The notes below the pieces were generated by a model that saw only the letters and a program-made list of their open reading frames with translations, had not been told where the DNA came from and searched no databases. Shown one piece after another: positions 12,251-21,349 of a stretch of DNA of 32,686 bases. Every line of letters starts with the position of its first letter. Position 1 is the first letter of the stretch. The stretch lies in assembly GCA_964506785.1 (NCBI GenBank), contig CAZDME010000008.1, forward strand, positions 1 through 32,686. Reading direction: 5' to 3'. Both the position numbers and the translations under genes were made by a program. The DNA comes from CAZDME01 sp964506785 [NCBI: uncultured bacterium] (GTDB taxonomy: Bacteria > CAZDME01 > JAYEMH01).

Positions 12251-15200
12251 CTATGCTGAAGGAACAGCTTCTGAAGTCAAACTCGGTTCGGGCTTGCCTT
12301 GGGTAAGTTTAACTGAAACGATTTTGGAAATACCGGCTTCTTCCATAGTTATGCCGTAGATAATATCGCTGGAGGCAATCGTCTCTTTATTGTGAGTAAT
12401 GACGATAAACTGGGTTTTGTTAGCAAAATCTTTTAGGAGAGAGCCAAAACGGTGAACATTGGCCTCGTCCAAAGCGGCGTCAATTTCATCTAAAAGACAG
12501 AAAGGACTGGGTTTAACTTTAAAAAGGGCAAAAAGTAAGGCAACGGTGGTTAAAGCTTTTTCCCCCCCGGAAAATAAACTTATATTCTGTAATTTCTTCC
12601 CGGCCGGACTGGCGACTATTTCAATACCGGAAGTAAGAATATCCCCTTCATCTTGAAGGATTAGTCTGGCATCCCCGCCGCCAAAAAGAATCCGGAAAAT
12701 TTCAGAAAAATACCTTTGAATTTGAGAAAATGTTTCCATAAAAAGGGCTCGGGTAGTTTGATTAATCTCTTGAATCGCCTTAAGTAAAGATTCCTTGCTT
12801 TTTTTCAAATCTTCACTTTGGCTTTTAAGAAAATGAGAGCGCTCTTCCAGTTCTTTATGTTCGTCAATAGCTACCAGATTAACCGGTCCCATAGATTGCA
12901 ACCGCTCTTTTAAAAAGTCAACCCGGGATTTCAGTTCGTCTATATTCTCTACAGATTCCTCTGTCTTCTCTTCAGGCAAAGAAAATCCATAGGTATCTCT
13001 AAATCTCTCAACTAAATTTTTAGCTTCGGCTTCAATGGTGGCTATGTCCACATCTAAACTGTGGCTTTCCTCCCGGGACAATCCTTCTTCTTTCACTAAA
13101 GCCTTATAGAAAGCTTCGTTCTCATTTAAAATGTTTACTAATTTTCCCTTTTCCCCGCGAAACCCTATAATCTCTTTATCCAATTCTTCCGTTTCTTTAA
13201 GCTGTAAATCTATTTTTCCCTTTAAATTTTTTATATTCTTTTTCAGAGCCTCTTTTCGTTCTTTGCGCTTTTCTAAATCCTCTTCCCAGCGGCTTATCGA
13301 GCTAACGCTTTCTTCACTTGTTCCTTCAAGATGGCTGGTCATAAAAAAGAAAGAGGTTTCTTTCTCTTTTATAATTTTTAATTCGGCCTTTAAATTTACT
13401 ATGTTCCCCCGGATAGATTCCAGCTCGCTTTTTTTCCCCTCATATTCCAATTCTTTATTTCTAAGCTGAGATTCTACCTTCTTTATCGACTCCTCTTTTA
13501 TCTCAAGTTCGCCAAGCAGCTTATCCTTCTCGCCTTCCAACCTTTGGGAAATTTCTTCTTTTCGTTCTTTCTCTTCGTCCTCTATTGCTTTTAAATTCCG
13601 CTTTAAAGAGCCAAGTTCGTTTTCTATTTTTTTAAGCTCGTTTTCCCGAGAAATAATCTTTAATATCTCCGGCGGGCTTCCCCCGGAAACAAAACCAGGA
13701 ATTTTAATTAGTTCGCCCGTTAGGGCAACTATCTGCCAGGGTGAAGTTAAAAGGGTAGAGATTTCCTCCGCTGAATCAAAATCTTCCACCACCAAAACCC
13801 GGCCTAAAAGGTAATTGAAAAGAGGTCGGTGTTTGGTTTGGCAATCAATTAAATCTGAGGCTTTTCCGGTAACTTTTGGGTTCGCTGAAATCGAATCTGG
13901 AATTTTTATTTCAGTCTTTTCTGAGAGCTGCTCGAGAACGATAAATTCACCTCTCCCCATTTTTTCCTTTTTTATAATCCCCAGACCTCTTTTAGCTGAT
14001 GAAAAGTCTTCAACCACTAAGGTTGAAAGATAAACGGATAAAGCTGCTTCAATAGCCAGACGATACTCCGGCCTAACCTTGAAAATTTGCCCAACTTTTC
14101 CCTGCGTTTTATGAAAATAATCTTCAAGCCTTTCGGAGCCTTTTAACCTTTTAAGTTCTTCTTCTTTCAACTTAAGAGAGCTGGAAACTTCGGTTTTCCG
14201 GGCATAAATATTTAAGAATGAATCCTCTAAATCTTTATTAAGCCGGGCAGCTAAAAGCCCCAGCTTGTTTTTAATCTGACTGGAAGCCCTTACTAAATCA
14301 AAGATTTCCAATTTCATTTCTGAAAGTTCTTCTTTGAGTCCTTCGCCTTCTTTGGACTTTTGAGAAGCTTCCTCTTCCAGCAAGGATAAATCCTTTTCCT
14401 TTTCTTTCTCTTCGAGGGCTAAATCTTTTAGCTTCTCATTAGCGTCTGCTAATTCCTGGCCTCTTTCTTTCTCCTTCTGGCTTAAGAATTCTAATTGCAC
14501 CACTTTATTCTCTTCATCTTCCTTTATTTCATTTAAATAGCATTCGGAATCCTGAATTTTCTCTCTGAGGCCTTCCACCTCTTTCTTTTTAACTATATTT
14601 TGCGTTTCCTTTTTATTTAAATGGATATCTATTTCCGCTAAAGCCGGTCTTAATTTTTCGAGTTTTGCTTCTATCTGGCCAATTTTTTTTGCCAATTCCG
14701 CTTTTTTCTCCTGTACCTGAATATTCTCTTTATCTTTTTTCTTCAAAATAGATTCTAATTCGCGCCAGCGATTCTTGCCCAGCCTAATTTCTAAATCATC
14801 CAGTTCTTCTTTATATTTCTTATACCGCCGGGCCTTTTGAAAATGCCGGCTGATTGAATTAAGCTGCCGGTCAACTTCAGCAATAATATCGCCCAAACGG
14901 ACAAGATTTTGTTCCGTTCTTTCCAATTTACGCAGCGATTCTTCTTTCTTCACTTTATATTTCATAATCCCGGCTGCTTCTTCAAAAAGTATCCGCCTTT
15001 CCTCCGGAGAAGAACTAAGGATTAAATCCATCTTCTCTTGATCAATCAAAGAATAGGCCTTTTTGCCCAAACCCGTATCCATAAAAAGTTCCTCAATATC
15101 TTTCAACCGGCAAAGGTTTTTATTTATATAATACTCACTTTCACCGGAGCGAAAGAGCCTTCGTCCGACGCTTAATTCGCTAAATTGAATCGGGAAAATA

Positions 15201-15466
15201 CCCTGGCTGTTATCCAGGGTTAAGAAAGCCTCGGCTAAACCGAGAGGCTTCCGATTCTCGGTGCCAGAGAAGATTATATCTTCCATCTGGTTGCCTCTAA
15301 GCATTCGCGGGCTCTGTTCGCCTAAAATCCAACGGATGGCATCAGCGATATTAGTCTTACCGCTGCCATTAGGTCCAACAATAGCGGTAATACCCGGTTC
15401 AAAAATAATTTTGACCTTCTCGGGAAAAGACTTAAAGCCAAAAATTTCCAGTTTTCTAAAATACAT
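12251..15466 (-). CDS. smc: Chromosome segregation protein SMC
   Basis: SMC is the ATPase of the bacterial condensin that compacts and separates chromosomes. The 1071-residue protein has FGFKSFPEKV then Walker A GPNGSGKT (31-38), and WILGEQSPRMLRG. Long coiled coils follow (about 165-440 and 610-890), with a hinge between them (about 450-590, containing TGELIKIPGFVSGG). Near the end are the signature LFSGGEKAL and Walker B FCLLDEIDAALDEAN. It is somewhat shorter than the usual ~1150-1190 residues, mainly in the coiled coils. It has its own promoter (15514-15542). ScpA/ScpB are not in the window. Confidence 0.97.
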   Translation of the reverse strand: MYFRKLEIFGFKSFPEKVKIIFEPGITAIVGPNGSGKTNIADAIRWILGEQSPRMLRGNQMEDIIFSGTENRKPLGLAEAFLTLDNSQGIFPIQFSELSVGRRLFRSGESEYYINKNLCRLKDIEELFMDTGLGKKAYSLIDQEKMDLILSSSPEERRILFEEAAGIMKYKVKKEESLRKLERTEQNLVRLGDIIAEVDRQLNSISRHFQKARRYKKYKEELDDLEIRLGKNRWRELESILKKKDKENIQVQEKKAELAKKIGQIEAKLEKLRPALAEIDIHLNKKETQNIVKKKEVEGLREKIQDSECYLNEIKEDEENKVVQLEFLSQKEKERGQELADANEKLKDLALEEKEKEKDLSLLEEEASQKSKEGEGLKEELSEMKLEIFDLVRASSQIKNKLGLLAARLNKDLEDSFLNIYARKTEVSSSLKLKEEELKRLKGSERLEDYFHKTQGKVGQIFKVRPEYRLAIEAALSVYLSTLVVEDFSSAKRGLGIIKKEKMGRGEFIVLEQLSEKTEIKIPDSISANPKVTGKASDLIDCQTKHRPLFNYLLGRVLVVEDFDSAEEISTLLTSPWQIVALTGELIKIPGFVSGGSPPEILKIISRENELKKIENELGSLKRNLKAIEDEEKERKEEISQRLEGEKDKLLGELEIKEESIKKVESQLRNKELEYEGKKSELESIRGNIVNLKAELKIIKEKETSFFFMTSHLEGTSEESVSSISRWEEDLEKRKERKEALKKNIKNLKGKIDLQLKETEELDKEIIGFRGEKGKLVNILNENEAFYKALVKEEGLSREESHSLDVDIATIEAEAKNLVERFRDTYGFSLPEEKTEESVENIDELKSRVDFLKERLQSMGPVNLVAIDEHKELEERSHFLKSQSEDLKKSKESLLKAIQEINQTTRALFMETFSQIQRYFSEIFRILFGGGDARLILQDEGDILTSGIEIVASPAGKKLQNISLFSGGEKALTTVALLFALFKVKPSPFCLLDEIDAALDEANVHRFGSLLKDFANKTQFIVITHNKETIASSDIIYGITMEEAGISKIVSVKLTQGKPEPSLTSEAVPSA

Positions 15467-15513
15467 CCCTAAACCTCAATTTGTTGAGTCACACCAGGCT
15501 TTCGACACTATAT

Positions 15514-15542
15514 ATGGTATATAATCCGGGGGGAGGTGTCAA
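15514..15542 (-). promoter_or_regulatory. smc: Promoter upstream of smc
   Basis: On the minus strand a perfect TTGACA (15537-15542), 17 bp, then TACCAT (15514-15519) inside an AT-rich TATATACCATATATAG stretch. A small inverted repeat CTCAA-TTTG-TTGAG (15475-15488) lies between it and the smc start. Confidence 0.6.
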
Positions 15543-15571
15543 GAAAAATTTCTCAGCGAAACAAAAAGTTG

Positions 15572-16411
15572 TTATTTTAAGCGAAGGGATACCCGTGAAG
15601 ATCTATCTAAAATAAAAAGCAGCGCACTGGAAAGTAAAACCAGGCCCAGGCTGATAAGCTGAGATAAAGTAAGTGAGAAAAAATAGAAATTGGCTTCATA
15701 GAAGCGGAATTTTTCGATAAAAAACCGGAACAGGCCGTAAAGAAAAATGAAAAACCAAAAAAGCATTCCATCTTTTTTTACCGCATATTTTTTAAATCTT
15801 TTATCATCTCTCAAAATGATTAGTCCGACAAAAATAAAAAGGCAAAATAACGAAGAGTAGGCTTGAGTGGGAATAACCGGCAGACTAAATTGGCTGCCAG
15901 GCTCTATTAATCCACGGGATATTTGTTCAAGGCATACCGGGGAATTTTCTTTACAGGGAAAGATAAGGCCGAATTTTTCCGAAATTCGGCCAAAACAACA
16001 GCCATTTAAAAAACAGCCAATCCGCCCGATGGCTAAACCTAAACTGACGCTTGGCGCCGTCAAATCGGCAAATTTCCAAACGGATATTTTGTTTTTTAAA
16101 AGAAAAATAACCGCGGTCAGGCTGGCAAAGATAAACCCCCCGTAAAAAATTAAGCCCCCCTGCCAGATTTTTAGAATCTCCCCGGGGTGGCTAAAGTAAT
16201 AGTCCCCGTAAATAAGAACATAAAAAATCCGTGCCCCCAGAAGGCCTGACAATAAAATACAGATGCTGGCATCAATAATTTTATCTGGATTAATCCCCTT
16301 TCTGGCAGCATTTTGCCAAGCCATATAAGTAGAAATAAAAAAAGCCAGGGCAACCATCACTCCATAAGAATAGATTGTCACGGGACCCAGACGAAATATT
16401 ATCCGGTGCAT
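15572..16411 (-). CDS. lgt: Prolipoprotein diacylglyceryl transferase
   Basis: Lgt moves diacylglycerol from phosphatidylglycerol to the lipobox cysteine of prolipoproteins, an inner-membrane reaction. The 279-residue protein has seven or so membrane segments, IYSYGVMVALAF near the N-terminus, GLIFYGGF, and the family signature region GRIGCFLNGCCFG (about 131-143), which includes the essential Arg. The C-terminal RFFIEKFR block is typical. Its ATG shares a base with the stop of the PilZ gene (TAATG), so the two are translationally coupled. The lipoprotein at 31171 is a likely client. Confidence 0.95.
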   Translation of the reverse strand: MHRIIFRLGPVTIYSYGVMVALAFFISTYMAWQNAARKGINPDKIIDASICILLSGLLGARIFYVLIYGDYYFSHPGEILKIWQGGLIFYGGFIFASLTAVIFLLKNKISVWKFADLTAPSVSLGLAIGRIGCFLNGCCFGRISEKFGLIFPCKENSPVCLEQISRGLIEPGSQFSLPVIPTQAYSSLFCLFIFVGLIILRDDKRFKKYAVKKDGMLFWFFIFLYGLFRFFIEKFRFYEANFYFFSLTLSQLISLGLVLLSSALLFILDRSSRVSLRLK

Positions 16412-16809
16412 TATCGTTTTACCTTAGTCTTCCCCTTATCGATAGACTCTACTATCTTATCCCTTTTTCCCTCTTCGACATTAACAAAACATAGACGCAG
16501 ATAGTAGCTGTGAGTAGGGCTTTTTTCCGCTTTTACCAAACGGGCAAAAAGGCAAATAGGCTCTTGTTCCGGCAGTTTAATTTCAAGTTTTAATAGATTG
16601 TTACAGAGAAGCATCTCTTCTTTTAATTCGGAAACCTCTAGAAGCATTCCTCCTCCGCTTATATTCCGGCAGAGGCCTAAATAAGACAACTCTACCTCTA
16701 TATCCTTTAGAACCTTAGGGATAACCGTATATTGAACCGGGAATAAAACATTAACTCTAGAATACTTTCTTCTTTCATGCTTTTTCCAGGGTTTCGCTCT
16801 GAATACCAT
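16411..16809 (-). CDS. PilZ-domain protein
   Basis: The 132-residue protein is a single PilZ domain: the c-di-GMP-binding RRKYSR (13-18, RxxxR type) and NISGGG (about 49-54, [D/N]xSxxG). PilZ domains bind cyclic di-GMP and control motility, pili or surface polysaccharide. GGGAGGG precedes the ATG at 16809. It is coupled to lgt. No diguanylate cyclase is in the window, but a pilin-like gene is (26725-27159). Confidence 0.85.
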   Translation of the reverse strand: MVFRAKPWKKHERRKYSRVNVLFPVQYTVIPKVLKDIEVELSYLGLCRNISGGGMLLEVSELKEEMLLCNNLLKLEIKLPEQEPICLFARLVKAEKSPTHSYYLRLCFVNVEEGKRDKIVESIDKGKTKVKR

Positions 16810-16895
16810 TTTACTACCCTCCCTTAATTTACTCTACCCCGACCCAGACTCAACCTCTGCGAAGCCGATAACCAGAGTATCCCGGCGAAATAGAG

Positions 16896-16971
16896 TGGCG
16901 TGCTCGGAGGGGGTCGAACCCTCAATCTTCGGCTCCGGAGGCCAACGCTCTATCCATTGAGCCACGAGCAC
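16896..16971 (-). tRNA. tRNA-Arg (anticodon CCG)
   Basis: This 76-nt cloverleaf has acceptor GTGCTCG/CGAGCAC, D arm GCTCAATGGATAGAGC, anticodon loop CTCCGGA (anticodon CCG, reads CGG), T loop GTTCGACCC, discriminator G and encoded CCA. It sits between the M50 protease gene and the PilZ gene, in the same direction. I see no clear promoter of its own. Confidence 0.95.
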
Positions 16972-17033
16972 ATCCAGTAAGATTTCTCACAGCATCAAAC
17001 CCTTGTACCGAATATTCATTAGTCTATGGATGT

Positions 17034-18164
17034 TTATTTCCCCAGATCAGTTTTTATCCGCAGGAGATGCATAATATCCCGGCGGGTAATAATTCCCGCT
17101 AACCCATCCCCGTCAAGCACTGCCATACGCCCAATTCCTTCTTTGACCATCTGGTCTAAAACTTCTACTGCTTCCTCTTCGGGATGAACAGAAATTTGCG
17201 CTAACTCACGGTGCATTATTTCCCGAACCTCTACCTGAGACCAGCGTTCCGCCGGGACCTCTTTAACATCCTGTAAAGTTACCAAACCTAAAAAATGATT
17301 GTTTGAATCAACTACGGGAAAACTTTTAAAATGGTATTTTAGAAAAAATCTATCAACAAGTTGGGATAAAGACAAAGCAGCCGATACGGAAACAACCGGT
17401 TTCCGCATCATTTCTTGGACCTTGATTCCTTTAAGGATATCTTTAATCACCACCTGACGGTAACCGCTCTCCGCTGCCTGCTGCAAGAAAAATCCAATCA
17501 AAACTAACCAGAGTCCCTGTAAAGTATTTCTAAAAATAAAGGCATTCCAGAAACCGACAATAATTAAAAAAGCAGCAAATCCTTTGCCAATCCGGCTGGT
17601 TATTAAAGTCGCCAATTTTAAATTATTTTTTTTCTGCCAGATAGCCGCCCTGAGAAGCCTGCCGCCGTCAAGAGGAAAACCAGGGATAAGATTAAAAAAA
17701 AGTAACATACCGTTAATAACGGCCAGATACTGAACGATGGCTCTGGCTTCAAGTGGGCCGTTCCTGGCTTTAAGGAAAAATGTGAGCCAGGCAAAGAAAA
17801 TTAAAAGTGCCAGGCTGCAAAGAGGGCCGGCCCCGGCCATCATAAATTCCACCCTGGGATTTTTCGGCTCTTCAGCCAGCTGGGCTACCCCGCCAAAAAG
17901 AAAAAGAGTAATCTTTTTCATCGGCACGCCATTTTTTATCCCTACCAGCGAATGGCTCAATTCGTGGAGCAGCACGGAAAGAAAAAGAAGGAAGGAAGAA
18001 AGAAACCCCATTAGCCAATAAGAGAACCTGCTTAAACCAGGATAAAAAGAGGGAAAATAAAATTTGGAGAGACTTAAAGTAACCACGACAAAAATTATAA
18101 ACCAGGTATGGTGAACCTCAATGCTGATGCCAAAAACCTTTCCTAATTTTAGACCGCCATCCAT
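17034..18164 (-). CDS. Site-2-protease-type (M50) membrane metalloprotease with two CBS domains
   Basis: The 376-residue protein has about five to six membrane segments with the zinc motif HELSH (67-71) in one and the aspartate motif FNLIPGFPLDGGR (157-169) in another. This is the layout of intramembrane M50 proteases. Two CBS domains (about 245-300 and 310-370) form the C-terminus; in related proteins these bind adenine nucleotides and tune activity. The substrate is unknown, possibly an anti-sigma factor or signal-peptide remnant. The start lies 7 nt after the nrnA stop, so it belongs to the gltX-nrnA group. Confidence 0.92.
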   Translation of the reverse strand: MDGGLKLGKVFGISIEVHHTWFIIFVVVTLSLSKFYFPSFYPGLSRFSYWLMGFLSSFLLFLSVLLHELSHSLVGIKNGVPMKKITLFLFGGVAQLAEEPKNPRVEFMMAGAGPLCSLALLIFFAWLTFFLKARNGPLEARAIVQYLAVINGMLLFFNLIPGFPLDGGRLLRAAIWQKKNNLKLATLITSRIGKGFAAFLIIVGFWNAFIFRNTLQGLWLVLIGFFLQQAAESGYRQVVIKDILKGIKVQEMMRKPVVSVSAALSLSQLVDRFFLKYHFKSFPVVDSNNHFLGLVTLQDVKEVPAERWSQVEVREIMHRELAQISVHPEEEAVEVLDQMVKEGIGRMAVLDGDGLAGIITRRDIMHLLRIKTDLGK

Positions 18165-18171
18165 TTTCCCG

Positions 18172-19149
18172 TCAGTCCTTTGGAGATTTTAAATCAGCAA
18201 TAACTCTTTCTCTGATAGTAGCCACAATTTTTTCCCTGTCTTCCTGAGAACTAAACCCGGCGGCCAAACTATGGCCTCCGCCTTGAAATAAACGGGCTAT
18301 TTCGCCGACATTAACCCTTCCGGTTGAACGCAGGCCTACTCTGAAAGTGCCCTCGGTTATCTCTTTTAAAAATACCGCCGCTTCCACATCTTTAACCGCC
18401 CGCAAAAAATCGATATAATTTTCTGTCTCGTGATATTCTATCTTAATTTTATCGAAATCCTTTCGAGTCAAATAGGAGGAAATAACTTTGCTCTTTTCGT
18501 CAAATTCCAGGCGGTCAATAACCAGAGAAAAGAGTTTCACGCTATTTAACGTCTGATTTTCAAAAATTTTTCTGAAAATCTGATATGGGTCAAGGCCGTA
18601 AGTAAGAAGTTCCTTGGCAATCTGAAGAATCTGGGGGGTGGTATTGCTGTATTGAAATCTGCCGGTATCGGTAATAACCCCCACGTATAAACAAAGAGCG
18701 ATAGAATAATCCAGGTCTATTCTCAGCCGATTAGCTAACTGAAAAATTAAAGCGCAAACAGCCGCACTTTCCGGATTGACCACATTGATATCGCCAAAAT
18801 TATCATTATCGGGATGATGGTCAATATTTACGAAAATACTGGCTTTATCAACTAAATTCTGTGTCACTCCCAGACGGCTTTGAGAGCCGCATTCTAAAGC
18901 AACAAAGACAAAAGGCGTCTGCAGATTAACCTTGGATTTCAGGCGGTTCACTCCGGGAAGAAAATCGTATTTAGAAGGTACCGCCGCCGGGTCAATAGCC
19001 ACTTCCACTTTCTTTCCCATTTTCTCCAGGATTAAACGCAAAGCCAGTACTGAGCCTAAAGCGTCGCCATCCGGGTTCTCATGCGCCGCCAGAATAAAAT
19101 TTCTATTTTTTTTGATACACTCGATTAATCTTTCCCAATCTTTAGCCAA
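18172..19149 (-). CDS. nrnA: Bifunctional oligoribonuclease / pAp phosphatase, DHH family
   Basis: NrnA degrades very short RNAs and removes the 3' phosphate of pAp, a by-product of sulfate assimilation. The 325-residue protein has the DHH-DHHA1 layout: AAHENPDGDALGS (19-31), the VNIDHHPDND motif (about 112-121), GVITDTGRFQYSNT (about 155-168) and the C-terminal GGGHSLAAGF. The gene is 15 nt downstream of gltX and 7 nt upstream of the M50 gene. In many bacteria nrnA follows rbfA; that partner is not here. Confidence 0.93.
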   Translation of the reverse strand: MAKDWERLIECIKKNRNFILAAHENPDGDALGSVLALRLILEKMGKKVEVAIDPAAVPSKYDFLPGVNRLKSKVNLQTPFVFVALECGSQSRLGVTQNLVDKASIFVNIDHHPDNDNFGDINVVNPESAAVCALIFQLANRLRIDLDYSIALCLYVGVITDTGRFQYSNTTPQILQIAKELLTYGLDPYQIFRKIFENQTLNSVKLFSLVIDRLEFDEKSKVISSYLTRKDFDKIKIEYHETENYIDFLRAVKDVEAAVFLKEITEGTFRVGLRSTGRVNVGEIARLFQGGGHSLAAGFSSQEDREKIVATIRERVIADLKSPKD

Positions 19150-19164
19150 ACTGTTCTCCTCCCT

Positions 19165-20592
19165 TCAATTAATCTGCCGGATAAGCCTTTCAATTGTCTT
19201 TTCCTTGCCCAGCGCCGGCATAAATTCAATTAATTCCAACCCCTGAGACCGGCCGGTTAAAGCCAGCCGTAGCGGCTGATAGAACCTTTTCCCTTTGATT
19301 TCTATCTCTTCTTGAAGACGAATAAAGACCGACTTAATATTATCGGTGGTAAATTCGGATAATTCAGCTAATTTCTCCCTGAGCTTTTTGAAAATGAGCT
19401 GGCTATCGTCATTTTCAACCAATCTTTTCTCTTCGCCTTCAAGCTTTACCTCAACTAAGAAGTCTCTGAGATATCCAGGAATTTCGGAAAGCATTTTAAT
19501 ATAGGCCCGGAGAACCTCAATGATTTTCTTAAGGGGCTCTTTCCCTATTTTCAAGCCAGCTTGGTCTATAAAAGGTTTGGACAATTGATAGAGTCGGTTT
19601 AAATGAGCCTGCCGTATATGCCAGTTGCTTACCCAATTTAACTTTGCCAAATCAAAAATAGACGCCGATTTAGTCAATCTCTCGAGTGAAAAAGACTCAA
19701 GCAATTCATCAACGCTTAACAACTCCTTTTCTTCGGGATGTGACCAGCCTAAAAGGGCCAAATAATTTACTAAAGCCTCGGGTAAATATCCGCTCTGGCG
19801 GAAATGATTTATAGCCGTTGCTCCGTGCCTTTTACTTAAACGGCCTCCGTCGGGCCCTAAAGTCATAGACATATGGGCAAACCCGGGCAGAGGAAAATCT
19901 AAAGCCTCAAAGAGTAAAATATGCCGGGGCGTATTGGATAAATGGTCTTCCCCGCGGATAACGTGGCTTATCTTCATAAGAGCATCATCAACCACTACGG
20001 CAAAATTAAAAGTGGCCCGGCCGTCTGATTTAAGAATAATAAAATCACCAATGCTCTCTGTATCGAAAACGACCTCGCCTCGGACAATATCATGAATTTT
20101 AATTGTTCTTTTGGGAACCTTAAAACGTAAAGCCGGCTTCCGCCCCTCTTTTAAAAAGTCCTTTCTTTCTTCAAACGTTAATTTCCGGCAGCGATTATCA
20201 TAGCGGGGAGTTTCGCCTTTAGCTAAAGCTTCTTTTCTCCGGGCTTCCAGCTCTTCAGCCCTACAGAAACACTGATAGGCTTTCCCTTGACGAAGTAATT
20301 CTTCTGCATGCCTTTGATAAATATTCCCTCTTTCTGATTGCCGATAAGGGCCGAACTTTCCACCCGCATCAGGACCTTCATCCCATTTAAGCCCCAACCA
20401 GCTCAGGTCTTCCAGAATACTTCTTTCTGATTCTGGACTGGAACGAACTAAATCGGTATCTTCGATACGCAGAATAAATTTCCCTTTATACCTACGGGCA
20501 AAGAGCCAATTAAAAAGGGCTGTTCTGGTGTTTCCTATATGAAGCAATCCGGTTGGACTAGGGGCAAAACGAACGCGAATAGCATCTCTCAT
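19165..20592 (-). CDS. gltX: Glutamyl-tRNA synthetase
   Basis: This class I synthetase charges tRNA-Glu (and possibly tRNA-Gln in organisms using the amidotransferase route). The 475-residue protein has RFAPSPTGLLHIGNTRTALF (8-27, the HIGH motif), FILRIEDTD, a zinc-knuckle-like region (CFCRAEELE ... RCR), and the KMSKS equivalent RLSKRHG in the middle. A helical anticodon-binding domain forms the C-terminus. The ATG at 20592 fits the family start although no good Shine-Dalgarno sequence precedes it. Confidence 0.96.
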   Translation of the reverse strand: MRDAIRVRFAPSPTGLLHIGNTRTALFNWLFARRYKGKFILRIEDTDLVRSSPESERSILEDLSWLGLKWDEGPDAGGKFGPYRQSERGNIYQRHAEELLRQGKAYQCFCRAEELEARRKEALAKGETPRYDNRCRKLTFEERKDFLKEGRKPALRFKVPKRTIKIHDIVRGEVVFDTESIGDFIILKSDGRATFNFAVVVDDALMKISHVIRGEDHLSNTPRHILLFEALDFPLPGFAHMSMTLGPDGGRLSKRHGATAINHFRQSGYLPEALVNYLALLGWSHPEEKELLSVDELLESFSLERLTKSASIFDLAKLNWVSNWHIRQAHLNRLYQLSKPFIDQAGLKIGKEPLKKIIEVLRAYIKMLSEIPGYLRDFLVEVKLEGEEKRLVENDDSQLIFKKLREKLAELSEFTTDNIKSVFIRLQEEIEIKGKRFYQPLRLALTGRSQGLELIEFMPALGKEKTIERLIRQIN

Positions 20593-20680
20593 AATTGATG
20601 AAAAACCCGAATGTGAGCCAATTATTCACCGATACCTCCACCTGCACGCTGGTGGCTTTACGCCGGGAAATTTCGAAAAT

Positions 20681-21295
20681 TCAATTTCGCTGCAGGGGAA
20701 AAATTTCTCTGATTCGATACCTAAATTTCCAAAAAAGCAACGAGGCAGAAAACATCTTAATGATATACCCGGGGATAAAAGGAAAAACGCCTAAAGAAAC
20801 TGCCTTTGAGAAATTTATTTTAGTTAAAAACATCAACTGGATTATTCCTAAAAGGTATAAAGCCAGACTGCCAAGAAAAACACTGAAGACTACCCAGGCA
20901 AACCCCAGGCGGTTAGAAAGTTTATCCAGAGGGATTAACTCGATAAGCCGGCCAATAATCCAGGTACAAGCGATAAAACCTAAAAGATATCCGCCGGTAG
21001 GGCCGGCTAAATAAAGCAAGCCTCCTCCCCCGGCAAAAACCGCTAAGCCTCCTAGGCCCAAAATAAGATAACCGATTTGACTAACAGCGCTCCATCTCCT
21101 GCCTAAAAAAAGCCCAGCCAAAAATACAAAAAAAGTCTGGGCGGTAATCGGTACCGGAGTAAAAGGCAGAGAGAAACGAATATAGGCCCCGAGAATAGTC
21201 AAAATTGTAAAGGCGGCCGTGCCGATAATAATACAGACAGTTTTGTCGGCAATCAGCTCTCTCTGCAGATTTCCTATCTTTGTTTCAACAGCCAT
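20681..21295 (-). CDS. bioY: Biotin transporter BioY (ECF substrate-binding subunit)
   Basis: BioY is the membrane S-component that captures biotin for an energy-coupling-factor transporter. The 204-residue protein has about six membrane helices, and the family blocks FTPVPITAQTFFVFLAGLFL (50-69) and GPTGGYLLGF (about 98-107). No EcfA/EcfT genes are nearby, so it would use shared ones or act alone. The gene starts 54 nt after the cimA stop. I see no BirA box in front. Confidence 0.95.
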   Translation of the reverse strand: MAVETKIGNLQRELIADKTVCIIIGTAAFTILTILGAYIRFSLPFTPVPITAQTFFVFLAGLFLGRRWSAVSQIGYLILGLGGLAVFAGGGGLLYLAGPTGGYLLGFIACTWIIGRLIELIPLDKLSNRLGFAWVVFSVFLGSLALYLLGIIQLMFLTKINFSKAVSLGVFPFIPGYIIKMFSASLLFWKFRYRIREIFPLQRN

Positions 21296-21349
21296 CTCTT
21301 ACCATTTATCCCGCTCGCCCCGTGCAAAAAGGACTCGCCACCCCCGCTT

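Noticed and set aside
13716-13725. CCCGTTAGGG inside smc, similar to the palindromic element end
   Set aside because: It has no partner end nearby and encodes normal, conserved hinge sequence (ALTGELIK), so it is a chance match.
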